Assembly: GCA_003426165.1 (NCBI GenBank)
Contig: QUAH01000001.1
Location: forward strand, 1 to 64,000
Direction of reading: 5' to 3'
DNA: 64,000 nucleotides
Source: Candidatus Saccharicenans subterraneus
Lineage (GTDB): Bacteria > Acidobacteriota > Aminicenantia > Aminicenantales > Saccharicenantaceae
The position numbers were made by a program, and so were the translations under genes. Positions 45,146-53,613 of this stretch are shown here, in pieces. Below the pieces are notes generated by a model that searched no databases, was not told where the DNA came from, and saw only the letters and a program-made list of their open reading frames with translations. Each line of letters begins with the position of its first letter. The stretch's first letter is position 1.

Positions 45146-45168
45146 CAGGAACTCGCCTACTGTTCCTG
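45146..45168 (-). terminator. Stem-loop at the end of rpmF
   Basis: CAGGAAC (45146-45152) and GTTCCTG (45162-45168) form a perfect 7-bp stem overlapping the rpmF stop codon. No T-run follows on the minus strand; termination or mRNA stability is uncertain. Confidence 0.35.
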
Positions 45169-45339
45169 GCCCTCGATGACCTGCCGTCCCTTATAATAAC
45201 CGCACTCCGGGCAAGCCCGGTGGGGCAGCTTGGGGCTGCCGCAGTTCGGGCAGAGCGAGAAAGAGGGCAGAGTCAGGTGGTCATGGGACCTTCTCTTGCC
45301 TTTTCTGGAATGTGAATGTCTTCTCTTTGGGTTTGGCAT
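45157..45339 (-). CDS. rpmF: 50S ribosomal protein L32
   Basis: 60 residues. Begins MPNPKRRHSHSRKGKRRSHD and has a zinc ribbon formed by CPNCGSPK and CPECGYYKG, the four-cysteine form of L32. It follows yceD directly (stop TAA then ATG with no gap), the widely conserved yceD-rpmF pair. Confidence 0.96.
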   Translation of the reverse strand: MPNPKRRHSHSRKGKRRSHDHLTLPSFSLCPNCGSPKLPHRACPECGYYKGRQVIEGQEQ

Positions 45340-45858
45340 TTATTTCTTATCTCTCAAAAAAGATTTTAATTTTTCCAGCCTGGCGTCAGACTCGTGGACC
45401 TGGCAGGAACATTTACCCTGGTTGACCAGCTCCCCGCAGACCGGGCAGATTCCCTCGCAATCCTCCGAGCACAGCGGACGCAGGGGAAAGCTCAGGTTCA
45501 GTTGCTCCAGGACAATTTCTCTCAGGTCCAGCTGCTGGTGGTAATAGAAAAAGCGGTCCAGGTCTTCCTCTTCCAGTTCTTCCTTCATCTCGTCCAGCTC
45601 TTCCGGCAGGTAAACCAGGTCAAATACGGAATCCACACAGTATTCAAAAGGTCTCAGGCAGCGGCTGCAGACGAAACTCAGCCTGGTGTTAATCCGGCCC
45701 CTGACCTGAACATCGCTTCCAACCTTTCTGACTTCCACCACGGCATGGGTCGGTTGCAGGAAGACGGCATCTTCCTCAACCAGGTCCAGACTGACGAAGT
45801 CAAAATCCTGGTCGATGTGCAATCCCTCTCGGGGAATCTCGTTGACATCGATAACCAT
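45340..45858 (-). CDS. yceD: YceD/DUF177 family protein (large ribosomal RNA accumulation protein)
   Basis: 172 residues. Central CSRCLRPF motif, then an acidic stretch, and a C-terminal cysteine cluster (CSEDCEGICPVCGE with later CSC) that could bind zinc. In E. coli YceD affects 23S rRNA accumulation; in plants its homologue aids 23S processing. Coupled to rpmF. Preceded by a near-consensus promoter and AAGGA. Confidence 0.9.
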   Translation of the reverse strand: MVIDVNEIPREGLHIDQDFDFVSLDLVEEDAVFLQPTHAVVEVRKVGSDVQVRGRINTRLSFVCSRCLRPFEYCVDSVFDLVYLPEELDEMKEELEEEDLDRFFYYHQQLDLREIVLEQLNLSFPLRPLCSEDCEGICPVCGELVNQGKCSCQVHESDARLEKLKSFLRDKK

Positions 45859-45882
45859 GGGTTTATCCTTTTATGACCAAGT

Positions 45883-45910
45883 ATTATACCAGCTTGGACC
45901 GGGTTGTCAA
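45883..45910 (-). promoter_or_regulatory. Promoter of yceD-rpmF
   Basis: On the minus strand: consensus TTGACA (45910-45905), a 16-base spacer and consensus TATAAT (45888-45883). Leader of about 18 bases containing AAGGA. Confidence 0.75.
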
Positions 45911-45935
45911 CCGAAGCCGGGACCAGTTTTTTCTC

Positions 45936-45963
45936 TTGCGGACGGCATCAATTAGAGTATAAT
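45936..45963 (+). promoter_or_regulatory. Promoter of the small ORF and polA
   Basis: TTGCGG (45936-45941), a 16-base spacer and consensus TATAAT (45958-45963). Divergent from the yceD promoter, with the two -35 boxes only 25 bases apart. Leader about 16 bases with AAGGTG. Confidence 0.65.
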
Positions 45964-45985
45964 CAGACTAAAAGGTGCGCCGAGG

Positions 45986-46243
45986 ATGGAAGGTTATAAC
46001 ACCGCGATTGAATACAAGGGCCATACCCTTATGGTCCAGACCCAGGACAAGGGCCCGTCCTTTAATTACGTCGAATCGCTGATTTACCTGGCCGGCCGAA
46101 TAATCTCCTCCAAGCGAGCTTCTTACTCCTCCCATCTCAACGAACCCAACCTCCAGGAAATCATCCAGAAGCTGGTGGAAGAACTGCATGCCGATGTGCT
46201 GGACGAAATCGTCGAAGGGAAGTACGACAAGTTTCTCGAATGA
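45986..46243 (+). CDS. Small uncharacterised protein co-transcribed with polA
   Basis: 85 residues, soluble, with no signal or membrane segment. A beta-rich N-terminal half (MEGYNTAIEYKGHTLMVQTQ) is followed by a helical acidic C-terminal half ending in EIVEGKYDKFLE. I do not recognise the family. Supported as real by a good promoter, the AAGGTG site, GC-rich third codon positions, and a 4-bp ATGA overlap with polA that implies translational coupling. A role connected with DNA polymerase I is only guilt by association. Confidence 0.75.
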   Translation: MEGYNTAIEYKGHTLMVQTQDKGPSFNYVESLIYLAGRIISSKRASYSSHLNEPNLQEIIQKLVEELHADVLDEIVEGKYDKFLE

Positions 46244-48963
46244 CACCCGGAAGGCTTTTCCTGATAGACGGCAACTCGCTTCTCTACCGCTCCTACTACG
46301 CCATCCAGAAACTGACCAACTCGGCCGGGTTTCCCACCAACGCCATCTATGGTTTTATCAATACCCTGAACAAGATAATAGAAGAAGAAAAACCGGAGTA
46401 CCTGGGTGTGGTGTTCGATACCGGGGCCCCCACCCTGCGGCACCAGGCCTACCGTGAATACAAGGCCGGACGCCGTCCGATGCCCCAGGACCTGGCGGTC
46501 CAGGTCCCGGTACTGAAAAAAGTAATCGCGGCCCGCCGGATTCCCCTTTTTGAATACACCGACTATGAGGCCGACGATGTCCTGGCCACCCTGGCCCGGC
46601 AGGCTTCGGGGCAGAAAGTCTGCGCCGTCATCGTTACCACTGACAAAGACCTGCTGCAGGTGCTCGGCCCCAGGGTGGCGATTTACAACCCCGCTAGGAA
46701 CCTATACCTGGTTGACCGGTGCCTGGAGCCGGACTGCCGGGCTCTGCTCAAAGGTAAAGAGGTAAAAACGGTGGAAGAATACTTCGGGGTACCGGCCGGG
46801 CTGGTGGCCGATGTCCTGGCCCTCTGGGGAGACGCCTCCGACAACATCCCCGGGGTGCCGGGAGTGGGGGAAAAAACGGCCAAGAACCTGATCCAGGAGT
46901 TCGGCTCGCTCGACCACCTGGTGGCCAACCTGGAACGGGTCAAGAATCCGAGGATCAGGGAAAGTCTTAAGAACAACCTGGACCGCCTGGAATTGAGCCG
47001 GAAGCTGGTCCGGGTGGAAGACAACCTCAACCTGGAACTTGACCTGGAGAGCTTCAAGCCGAAGGAACCCGACAGCGAAACCCTGGTCGAGCTCTACCGC
47101 CAGCTGGAATTCACCACCTTTATTCCACAATATTTAAATAAAAAGGAAAGCGCCGCCCGGGATTTTAAGACCATACTGGACAGAGACTCCTTCCAGCAAT
47201 TCCTCCGCGCCGCCAGCCAGGCTGAGGAAATAGCCCTCGACACCGAAACCACCCACCTCTTCCCGACCCGGGCCCGGCTGGTGGGCTTATCATTTTCGCT
47301 CAGGCCGGGAGAAGCCTGTTATATCCCTTTACGGCATAATTATCCACTAGCCCCCACCCAGCTCCCGGCCGACTATGTGCTCCAGGAACTCAAACCCCTG
47401 CTGGAGAACCCGGACCTCAAAAAAATAGGCCAGAACATAAAATATGATTACATCATCCTCAAAAGGGAAGGCCTTCAGCTCCAGGGTATCCACCTCGACA
47501 CCATGGTCCTGTCCTATCTGCTTGAACCCAACTGGGGCAAGCATAATCTGGATAAACTGGCCGCCTACTACCTGCAGGAAGCCAAGATTCCTTTTGAAAG
47601 CCTGGTCGGAAAGGGTAAAAAGCAACTGACCATGGACCAGGTCCCGGTGGACCGGGCAGCCGAGTACGCCTGCCAAGATGCCCACCTGGCCCTGAGCCTC
47701 AGCCGGGTCCTCTGGCCAAAAATCGAAGCCCGGAAACTGGACTGGCTCTACCGGGAAATAGAGCTGCCATTAATTGAGGTGCTGGCCGAGATGGAGATGG
47801 CTGGCGTCCGGCTGGACCTGAAGCTACTTAAGGAGATGGGGGCCGAGCTGGAAGGCCAGCTCCGCCGTCTGGAAAAAAATATCTACGAGATGGCCGGGCA
47901 GGAATTTAATATCAACTCCCCCCAGCAGCTCAGCCAGGTCCTGTTCTACAAGCTCAACCTGCCGCCCAGCAAGAAGACCCGGATTACCCGGGGGCTGTCC
48001 ACGGCCACAGAGATCCTGGAAGAGCTGGCTCCCCTGCATCCCCTGGCCGGAGCGGTCCTTGAGTACCGACAGCTGTCCAAGCTAAAGTCAACCTATACCG
48101 ACTCCCTGGCCGAGCTGGTCAACCCGGAAACAGGGCGGGTCCATACCTCGTACAACCAGACGGTGACGGCCACCGGCCGGCTATCTTCCTCCGACCCCAA
48201 CCTGCAGAACATACCGGCCCGGGGCGAGCTGGGAAAACGGATTCGCCAGGCCTTTATCCCCGAGGATGGGCACCTTCTCCTTTCGGCCGATTATTCGCAG
48301 ATCGAACTGCGACTGCTGGCCCACCTGTCAGAAGACCCGCTTCTCCTGGAAACTTTCCGCAGCGACCGGGACGTCCACAGCGAGACGGCCCGGCTGGTGT
48401 TCGGATCGGCAGGGGAGTTGTTCCCCGAAGAAATGCGACGACGGGCCAAGATCATAAACTTCAGCATAATCTACGGAACTTCCGCCTTTTCCCTGGCCAA
48501 AGAACTGGAGACCTCCAACACCGAGGCCCAGAAATTCATAGACCGTTACTTTGACGAGCATAAAAGAGTCAAAGAATACCTCGACCGGGTGGTGGAGGAG
48601 GCCCGCGAGCGGGGTTATGCCGAAACGCTCTTTGGCCGCCAGCGCCAGATCCCCGAACTGAAAAGCCCCGACAACAACACTTTCCAGGCCGGGCGCCGGA
48701 TGGCCCTGAATACCCCGATCCAGGGCTCGGCCGCCGACATCATCAAGCTGGCCATGGTGAAGATATACCGCGAGCTGAAGTCCCGGGGGCTGAAGACCAG
48801 AATGATACTCCAGGTTCACGATGAGCTGGTGTTTGAGGTTCCCGAGCAGGAACGGGCTGCGGTGGAGCCGCTGGTCCGGGACGGTATGGAAAACGTTTGT
48901 TCGCTGAAAGTACCCCTTAAAGTGCGCCTGGGCTGGGGCCGCAACTGGGCCGAGGTCAAGTAG
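46240..48963 (+). CDS. polA: DNA polymerase I
   Basis: 907 residues with all three domains. 5'-nuclease domain (about 1-295; LFLIDGNSLLYRSYYA, YEADDVLATLA, GDASDNIPGVPGVGEKTA). 3'-5' exonuclease (about 305-490) with its catalytic acids intact: LDTETT, IGQNIKYDYIIL, YACQDAHL. Family A polymerase domain (about 520-907): motif A LLSADYSQIELR, motif B RRRAKIINFSIIYG, motif C QVHDELVFE. In motif B the usual Gly of NFG is Ser. Proofreading should be active, unlike Taq-type enzymes. Repair and Okazaki-fragment processing. Confidence 0.97.
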   Translation: MTPGRLFLIDGNSLLYRSYYAIQKLTNSAGFPTNAIYGFINTLNKIIEEEKPEYLGVVFDTGAPTLRHQAYREYKAGRRPMPQDLAVQVPVLKKVIAARRIPLFEYTDYEADDVLATLARQASGQKVCAVIVTTDKDLLQVLGPRVAIYNPARNLYLVDRCLEPDCRALLKGKEVKTVEEYFGVPAGLVADVLALWGDASDNIPGVPGVGEKTAKNLIQEFGSLDHLVANLERVKNPRIRESLKNNLDRLELSRKLVRVEDNLNLELDLESFKPKEPDSETLVELYRQLEFTTFIPQYLNKKESAARDFKTILDRDSFQQFLRAASQAEEIALDTETTHLFPTRARLVGLSFSLRPGEACYIPLRHNYPLAPTQLPADYVLQELKPLLENPDLKKIGQNIKYDYIILKREGLQLQGIHLDTMVLSYLLEPNWGKHNLDKLAAYYLQEAKIPFESLVGKGKKQLTMDQVPVDRAAEYACQDAHLALSLSRVLWPKIEARKLDWLYREIELPLIEVLAEMEMAGVRLDLKLLKEMGAELEGQLRRLEKNIYEMAGQEFNINSPQQLSQVLFYKLNLPPSKKTRITRGLSTATEILEELAPLHPLAGAVLEYRQLSKLKSTYTDSLAELVNPETGRVHTSYNQTVTATGRLSSSDPNLQNIPARGELGKRIRQAFIPEDGHLLLSADYSQIELRLLAHLSEDPLLLETFRSDRDVHSETARLVFGSAGELFPEEMRRRAKIINFSIIYGTSAFSLAKELETSNTEAQKFIDRYFDEHKRVKEYLDRVVEEARERGYAETLFGRQRQIPELKSPDNNTFQAGRRMALNTPIQGSAADIIKLAMVKIYRELKSRGLKTRMILQVHDELVFEVPEQERAAVEPLVRDGMENVCSLKVPLKVRLGWGRNWAEVK

Positions 48964-48997
48964 TTAAGAGGTTAATCAGGAAGGCCGGGAGCGCGGC

Positions 48998-50125
48998 TCA
49001 GACCAGGGCTTTCTGGTAAACCCGGTAAACCTTATAGATTTTGCCGCCCAGTCTTTCCATCTCGGACCGGACCCGGACGTTAGCCTCCATCTCGTGGTGG
49101 GTATCCATGATCTCAAAGCCGGCTTTCTGGGCCGAGCTCAGCAGGGCCACGCCCATCAGGGCGTCCAGGCCCATGCCCCGGTATTCTTTCTTTATGGCTC
49201 CCAGGAGCAGGTCCAGCTGCCTGGTCTTCTTCTGGGCCCTCAGGACGTGGATGAAACCAAACGGGAAAAGCCGGCCCCGGGCTTTCTTGATACCGGCGGT
49301 CATGTCGGGAATGGCCACGATGAAGGCCACCACCTGGTCGTCCTTCAGAACCCCCTTGATGAACCTGGGGTCGAGAACCGGCAGATACTTCCTGGCCAGG
49401 TCGTCCATCTCTTTTTCATCCAGCGGGGCGTAGCCGTAGATATTACTCTCCACATAGGTTTCGTTCATCAGGGACAGGATGGGCCTGATCCAGGGTTTGA
49501 TTTCCTTGCGCTTCCTGAATTCCAGGATCTTGAAATTCCCCTTTTTAAGAATCCGCTCGGCAATTTTGGTGTAGATCTCGGGGATTTCTTTAGGCACCTC
49601 TATCTTATAGACAAAATAATCGATGTCCTTGGTGTAACCTTCTTTTTCCACCATCTCCGGGAGCCACTCGAAATTGTAGTAGGTGGCGATGGTGGCCCGG
49701 TTCTCAAAGCCCTTGATGAGGAAGCCCTCCGGGTCCTGGTCGGAAAAGCCGTAGGGCCCGATAATCCTGGTCATGCCCTTTTCCCTGGCCCACTGCTCAA
49801 CCCGGGCCAGCAGGGCATGCACCACGGCCTGGTCCTGGATGCTCTCCAGATAACCGAAGCGGGCGGTCTTTTCGTTGCGGACTTCGTTATAGCGGTGGTT
49901 GATGATGCCCATCACCCGGCCCACCACCTGGCCGTCTTTTTCGGCCAGCAGCATCAACGTATCGGAATAACTGAAGGCCTTGTTCTTTTTAGGGTTGAAA
50001 TAGGCCCACTCATCCATGTAGATGGGATGAACCCAGTTGGGCTGATCCCGGTGGAGTTTTTCGGGCAGGTAAATAAAGGTCTTAAGCTGGGACTTGGTTT
50101 TGACTTCGATCAGGTTTATGCTCAT
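48998..50125 (-). CDS. GNAT-fold N-acetyltransferase-like protein
   Basis: 375 residues. An N-terminal part (MLLAEKDGQVVGRVMGIINH) and a C-terminal GNAT-like core (AIKKEYRGMGLDALMGVALL, an acetyl-CoA-loop-like segment) suggest a two-part acetyltransferase as in YghO-like proteins. IIGPYGFSDQDPEGFLIKGF is a conserved-looking central motif. Substrate unknown. AAGGA is located 10 bases before the ATG. Flanked by convergent polA and the divergent hydrogenase operon; no functional link is evident. Confidence 0.75.
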   Translation of the reverse strand: MSINLIEVKTKSQLKTFIYLPEKLHRDQPNWVHPIYMDEWAYFNPKKNKAFSYSDTLMLLAEKDGQVVGRVMGIINHRYNEVRNEKTARFGYLESIQDQAVVHALLARVEQWAREKGMTRIIGPYGFSDQDPEGFLIKGFENRATIATYYNFEWLPEMVEKEGYTKDIDYFVYKIEVPKEIPEIYTKIAERILKKGNFKILEFRKRKEIKPWIRPILSLMNETYVESNIYGYAPLDEKEMDDLARKYLPVLDPRFIKGVLKDDQVVAFIVAIPDMTAGIKKARGRLFPFGFIHVLRAQKKTRQLDLLLGAIKKEYRGMGLDALMGVALLSSAQKAGFEIMDTHHEMEANVRVRSEMERLGGKIYKVYRVYQKALV

Positions 50126-50268
50126 GGCCGTTTTCCTTCTGACAAGGGATTTTACCAGATTTTAAGAAAAAAAAGTAAATAATTTTTTGACTCTGTCCAT
50201 GTGGAAAAGGAGTTGAATAGCCTGTGAAAAAACGCCTTGATATTTTGTGAAATTCTTGTGTTAAATTC

Positions 50269-50298
50269 TTGACAATAAGTTTTTTATTTTAATATACT
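50269..50298 (+). promoter_or_regulatory. Promoter of the hydrogenase operon, predicted leaderless
   Basis: Consensus TTGACA (50269-50274), an 18-base spacer and TATACT (50293-50298) in AT-rich DNA. The -10 box ends 9 bases before the ATG at 50308, so initiation is expected about 3 bases upstream of it. No Shine-Dalgarno is visible. Confidence 0.7.
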
Positions 50299-50307
50299 CA
50301 ATAACTC

Positions 50308-51738
50308 ATGAAAGTAGAAGCCATTACCCTTCTTACCATCTTTATTCCGATTTTGGGTTCGTTGCTGGTGCCTCTGGCCGGAGCCATCTCGCCCCGAGTC
50401 CGTTCCGCCTGGTCGGTCCTGCTGGGAGCCATCACCGCGGTTCTCCCTCTGACCCTGATTCCCCAGGCCATGAAGGGCGGCGAGGTCATCTGGTCCAGGA
50501 GCCTGGCCCTTGGTCTGGATTTCGTCCTGGTCATCGACCCCCTGTCCATCTTCATGGCCATCGTCTCCTCGTTCATCGGCTTCCTGATCATCGTCTACTC
50601 GCTCGGCTACATCCACCACGAAGACCACCAGAATGAATACTACCTGATGGTGGTCCTGTTCATCGGCTCCATGATGGGACTGGTGTTCTCCAGCAGCCTG
50701 GTCTTCATGTACCTGTTCTGGGAAATCATCGCCATCGCCTGCTGGCGGCTGATCGGGTTTTACCGGCAGAAGGATTACATCCTCAAGGCCGACAAAGCCT
50801 TCCTGGTCACCTTCGGCGGGGCGGTGGTCATGCTGCTGGGCTTCATTCTCATCTACGGGCAGACCGGGACCTTCAACCTGGTGGACATGCGCGGAGTGGC
50901 CATCTCCGGCACCGCCGTGCTGCTGATCCTGTTCGGCATGTTCTCCAAGTCGGCCACCGTTCCCCTGCACACCTGGCTGCCGGATGCCGGCGTGGCCCCG
51001 ACCACGGTTACCGCCCTGCTGCACGCCGCCGTCCTGGTCAAGATCGGCGTCTATGCCTATGCCAGGTTGTTCCTCTATACCTTCAAGATCCCGCCCGACT
51101 GGCAGCAGGCCATCATCATCCTGGCCGTCCTGTCCAGCCTGGTGGCGGCCGGCGCGGCCACGGTGGAGAACGACTTCAAGAGGATCCTGGCCTATTCCAC
51201 GGTCAGCCAGATCGGCTACATTTTCCTGGGCCTGAGCGTGGCCACACCCACGGCCATCTCCGGCTCGCTGCTGTTTATCCTGATGCACGGCCTGGCCAAG
51301 GCCGGCTTATTCCTTTGCGCCGGCATAGTCATCCATGCCACGCATAAACGCGATATAAGAGAGATGGGCGGGCTGATCAAGACCATGCCCATTACGGCTA
51401 TCTCGTTCCTGATATGCGCTTTTTCGGTTATCGGACTTCCGCCTCTGGGCGGTTTCTTCTCCAAGCTCCTGGTCATCATGGGTACGGTTCAGGCGGACCA
51501 GGTCTGGGTGGCAGCCCTGGCCCTGTTCACCGCGGTGCTGACCATGTTCTACCTGCTCCGGGTGTTCGCCCTGGTGTTCCTGGGTGAACCCAAGATCCCG
51601 GCCCCGGAGAAGACGCCATCCATGGTCGGGGTGGTGGCCACCCTGGCCGTGCTGTCGGTGGTGGCCGGGTTGCTGGTGGCCTACCCGATGAAACTCGTCC
51701 AGATGGCAACAACTCACATCAGCTGGTGGCTAAGATGA
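50308..51738 (+). CDS. Antiporter-like proton/ion-translocating subunit 1 (NuoM/MrpD-like)
   Basis: A 476-residue membrane protein with about 14 TM segments. The antiporter-family ion-path residues are visible: Glu139 in FMYLFWEI (TM5) and Lys214 in MFSKSATVPLHTWLPDA (TM7), with a later lysine in GGFFSKLLV (TM12). It belongs to the NuoL/M/N-MrpA/D family and should form one ion channel of the hydrogenase complex encoded downstream. First gene of the operon; no Shine-Dalgarno. Stop overlaps the next ATG (ATGA). Confidence 0.88.
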   Translation: MKVEAITLLTIFIPILGSLLVPLAGAISPRVRSAWSVLLGAITAVLPLTLIPQAMKGGEVIWSRSLALGLDFVLVIDPLSIFMAIVSSFIGFLIIVYSLGYIHHEDHQNEYYLMVVLFIGSMMGLVFSSSLVFMYLFWEIIAIACWRLIGFYRQKDYILKADKAFLVTFGGAVVMLLGFILIYGQTGTFNLVDMRGVAISGTAVLLILFGMFSKSATVPLHTWLPDAGVAPTTVTALLHAAVLVKIGVYAYARLFLYTFKIPPDWQQAIIILAVLSSLVAAGAATVENDFKRILAYSTVSQIGYIFLGLSVATPTAISGSLLFILMHGLAKAGLFLCAGIVIHATHKRDIREMGGLIKTMPITAISFLICAFSVIGLPPLGGFFSKLLVIMGTVQADQVWVAALALFTAVLTMFYLLRVFALVFLGEPKIPAPEKTPSMVGVVATLAVLSVVAGLLVAYPMKLVQMATTHISWWLR

Positions 51739-53603
51739 GTCCAACAACTTTATTATGGCCAATCCTGTTTCCGGCCGCGGTGGCGGTGGTGCTGCTGCTC
51801 ATCCCTTCCCGGGTAAAGTACCTGCGGGAAGTCCTGTCGGTGCTGAGCTCGGGCGCGCTGCTGTACCTTGGTTTCGTCCTGTTTTCGCAGAGAAACCTGA
51901 GCCTGGTGGCCGACTGGCTCGGCCTGGGTATAAATTTTGACCTCAGGCTCTACCATTTCTCCGCCTTCATCCTGCTGGCCCTGAGCGGCTTCCTGTTCCT
52001 GATCAGCCTCTACTCGGCGGTCAAGATGAGAAACCACCCGCGGGTCCGGGAATATTATGGTTATGTCTTCCTGGCGGCCGCCTTCTCCAACGGGGCGGTG
52101 CTGGCCAACAACTTCGTCCTGCTGGTCTTCTTCTGGGAAGCCCTGCTGATAACCACCTATGCCCTGGTCACCCTGGGGCTGAAACCGACCTCGCACCGGA
52201 CGGCGGTCAAATCGCTGATCATCGGCGGCTTCTGCGATTTTGCCATGATCCTGGGCATCGGCCTGCTCTGGGCTTCAACCGGTACCCTGACCATGGATAA
52301 AATCCAGGTGGAGCCGCACGGCCTGACCGTGGCCGCCTTCGTCCTGATGATGATCGGAGCCATCGGCAAGGCCGGGGCCATGCCCTTTCACACCTGGATT
52401 CCCGACGCCGCCCTGGATGCCCCGGTGAGCTTCATGGCCTTCATGCCGGCTTCCTTTGAGAAGCTCCTGGGCATCTACCTGCTGGCCCGTATCACCCTCG
52501 ATTTCTTCGAGCTCAAGGTGGGCAGCGGGCTGTCCATTCTGTTGATGATTATCGGCGCCGCCACCATAGTCCTGGCCGTTTTCATGGCCCTGATTCAGAA
52601 AGATTTCAAGAAGCTGCTGTCCTTCCACGCCGTGAGCCAGGTGGGCTACATGGTGCTGGGCGTGGGCACGGCCATACCCATCGGCATTGCCGGCGGCATC
52701 TTTCACATGATCAACCACGCCATGTACAAGTGCGGCCTGTTCCTCAGCTCCGGCTCGGTAGAACACCGCACCGGCACCACCGAACTTAAGAAACTCGGCG
52801 GGCTGGCCCGGGAGATGCCCTGGACCGCGGCCGGCTTTGTGGTCTGCGCCCTGGCCATCTCGGGCGTCTGGCCGCTGAACGGTTTTGTTTCCAAGGAAAT
52901 GGTCTTCCACGGGGCGCTGGAAACCGGCTACCCGATTTTCGCCATTGCCGCCTGGCTGGGAGCGATTTTCACCTTTGCTTCCTTCCTGAAGGCCGGGCAT
53001 TCGGTCTTCTTCGGACCGCGTTCGACCGAGGTCCCGAAAACCCGGGAAAGCGAGGCTCCGATCGTCCTGCCGATTCTCATCCTGGCCGCCCTGTGTATTA
53101 CCTTCGGTGTTTATAACAAGCTGCCCCTGCAGAATTTCATCCAGCCCATCCTCAGCGGACACGTGGAGGCCGGGGAGCACCTGGACTTCACCTCCCATGC
53201 CCTGGACCTGTTCAACCCGGTGGCCGGAGTTTCCATCCTCTGCCTTATTATCGCCCTGGGCATCCATTTTTATGGCTGGAACCGCGGCGGTAAGAAGGCC
53301 TACCTGGCCTCCGAGCCGATTCACAACCTGCCGGTGCTGCACAAGCTGTATGACCTGTCCGAGGCCCGGTTCTTTGACCTCTACGAGCAGGGCGTGAAAT
53401 TCCTGCAGTGGCTGAGCCGGCTGCTGTTCCGGTTCATCGACCGGCCGATCGATTACCTCTACGAAAAAGTGGTCACGGCCACGGGCCGGACTTTTACCGG
53501 CCTGCTGCAGAAAGCTCACAACGGCCAGTACGCCAATTACCTGGCCTGGACCGTCGGCGGCCTGGTGGTCGTCGTCTGGATAATACTTCAGTTATTAAAA
53601 TAG
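51735..53603 (+). CDS. Antiporter-like subunit 2 (NuoL-like, with C-terminal extension)
   Basis: 622 residues. The antiporter core has FFWEALLITTYAL (TM5 Glu), GAIGKAGAMPFHTWIPDA (TM7 Lys) and FVSKEMVFHG (TM12 Lys). After about residue 500 comes an extension (EARFFDLYEQGVKFLQWL then a last TM) like the lateral helix and final TM of NuoL in complex I. So this is the distal NuoL-type subunit. ATG 51735 is preferred to the GTG at 51726 because it overlaps the previous stop as ATGA. Confidence 0.88.
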   Translation: MSPTTLLWPILFPAAVAVVLLLIPSRVKYLREVLSVLSSGALLYLGFVLFSQRNLSLVADWLGLGINFDLRLYHFSAFILLALSGFLFLISLYSAVKMRNHPRVREYYGYVFLAAAFSNGAVLANNFVLLVFFWEALLITTYALVTLGLKPTSHRTAVKSLIIGGFCDFAMILGIGLLWASTGTLTMDKIQVEPHGLTVAAFVLMMIGAIGKAGAMPFHTWIPDAALDAPVSFMAFMPASFEKLLGIYLLARITLDFFELKVGSGLSILLMIIGAATIVLAVFMALIQKDFKKLLSFHAVSQVGYMVLGVGTAIPIGIAGGIFHMINHAMYKCGLFLSSGSVEHRTGTTELKKLGGLAREMPWTAAGFVVCALAISGVWPLNGFVSKEMVFHGALETGYPIFAIAAWLGAIFTFASFLKAGHSVFFGPRSTEVPKTRESEAPIVLPILILAALCITFGVYNKLPLQNFIQPILSGHVEAGEHLDFTSHALDLFNPVAGVSILCLIIALGIHFYGWNRGGKKAYLASEPIHNLPVLHKLYDLSEARFFDLYEQGVKFLQWLSRLLFRFIDRPIDYLYEKVVTATGRTFTGLLQKAHNGQYANYLAWTVGGLVVVVWIILQLLK

Positions 53604-53613
53604 AGGAGGAGCG

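Noticed and set aside
50200-50208. DnaA box TGTGGAAAA before the hydrogenase operon
   Set aside because: A single isolated site without neighbours; expected by chance in AT-rich DNA.
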